Shown here: positions 6,024 to 6,166 of the stretch, piece after piece
Position numbering within the stretch: position 1 is the first letter of the stretch
How the letters are laid out: every line of letters starts with the position of its first letter
Assembly: GCA_900768535.1 (NCBI GenBank)
Contig: CAAGDE010000158.1
Span: 1 to 6,166, forward strand
DNA length: 6,166 nucleotides
Direction of reading: 5' to 3'
From: Clostridia bacterium
Lineage (GTDB): Bacteria; Bacillota; Clostridia; Oscillospirales; CAG-272
Made by a program: the position numbers and the translations under genes
The notes under the pieces: model-generated
The model's database searches: none
Seen by the model: the letters and a program-made list of their open reading frames with translations, nothing else
Told to the model about the DNA's origin: nothing

Positions 6024-6075
6024 TTGGGACGCTGTCCCAACCCCTGTTTAGACCCTTCTTGGAAGAAGGGTCTAA
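6024..6075. repeat. Two tandem hairpins after lacZ, REP-like 3' structure
   Basis: TTGGGAC (6024-6030) pairs with GTCCCAA (6034-6040) around GCT. Seven bases later a perfect 13-bp inverted repeat, TTAGACCCTTCTT (6048-6060) and its complement (6063-6075), is separated by only GG, so the real RNA loop would open a few inner pairs. Neither stem is followed by a T-run on either strand. They are the only structures near the lacZ stop, so they may stop or protect the 3' end of its message; as intrinsic terminators they are atypical. They run directly into the inverted repeat at the right edge. Confidence 0.6.
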
Positions 6076-6084
6076 GAACCCCAA

Positions 6085-6166
6085 GAACTTTCACTGAGAA
6101 GGGCATACCCCCCAACAAACGTACCGAACGGACTTTACGGTGCGTAGGTTGGGGGGTATGCCCTTC
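6085..6166. repeat. Long inverted repeat at the right edge, incomplete in window
   Basis: GAAGGGCATACCCCCCAAC (6098-6116) is the exact reverse complement of 6148-6166, a perfect 19-bp stem. An inner pair, ACGTACCG (6119-6126) and CGGTGCGT (6138-6145), extends it with one non-Watson-Crick position and leaves an 11-base apex. The window ends exactly at the end of the paired part seen, and the left flank 6085-6097 (GAACTTTCACTGA) has no partner yet, so the stem probably continues outside. The flank shares GAACTTTC with the left-edge repeat (23-30). Confidence 0.7.

Overview
The window looks like chromosomal DNA from a GC-rich Gram-positive gut bacterium, most likely a clostridium of the Oscillospirales/Ruminococcaceae kind. 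The clues are about 60% GC by eye, strong AGGAGG-type ribosome binding sites, textbook TTGACT-17 bp-TATAAT promoters, an HtrA protease with an N-terminal membrane anchor, and intergenic DNA full of GC-rich palindromic repeats of a type I recall from that group. The taxonomic guess is inference; no rRNA or marker gene is present.

Layout. Bases 1-652 hold no supportable gene. They contain a long inverted repeat (core arms 24-46 and 109-131), two copies of a dispersed palindromic repeat (289-359 and 563-614), and short hairpins. A membrane zinc-ribbon protein of unknown function (215 aa) runs on the minus strand at 1313-666 and ends inside its own terminator hairpin. A 262-base divergent region (1314-1575) separates it from htrA (1576-2781, plus strand, 401 aa). 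Next comes a full-length GH2 beta-galactosidase of the LacZ type (2949-6008, plus strand, 1019 aa) with its own near-consensus promoter. The right edge (6009-6166) has two tandem hairpins and the start of a second long inverted repeat that runs off the window.

How the genes relate. The three genes do not form an operon: each has its own promoter and ribosome binding site. HtrA is an extracytoplasmic quality-control protease. The zinc-ribbon protein is divergently transcribed from it and could share control, but nothing shows a common function. LacZ is a cytoplasmic sugar-cleaving enzyme with no permease, regulator or galactose-pathway gene beside it here. Read-through from htrA into lacZ is possible because only a weak hairpin without a T-run lies between them.

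The best lead is the htrA promoter. It has a weak -35, and just upstream are three tandem octamers with 10-11 base spacing (TGTTCATA, TTTTCACA, TTTTCGCA). These resemble the octamers reported at Bacillus subtilis CssRS-controlled htrA promoters. The second lead is the pair of long inverted repeats at the two edges, which share the end sequence GAACTTTC. I found no clear sign of an undescribed multi-gene system.
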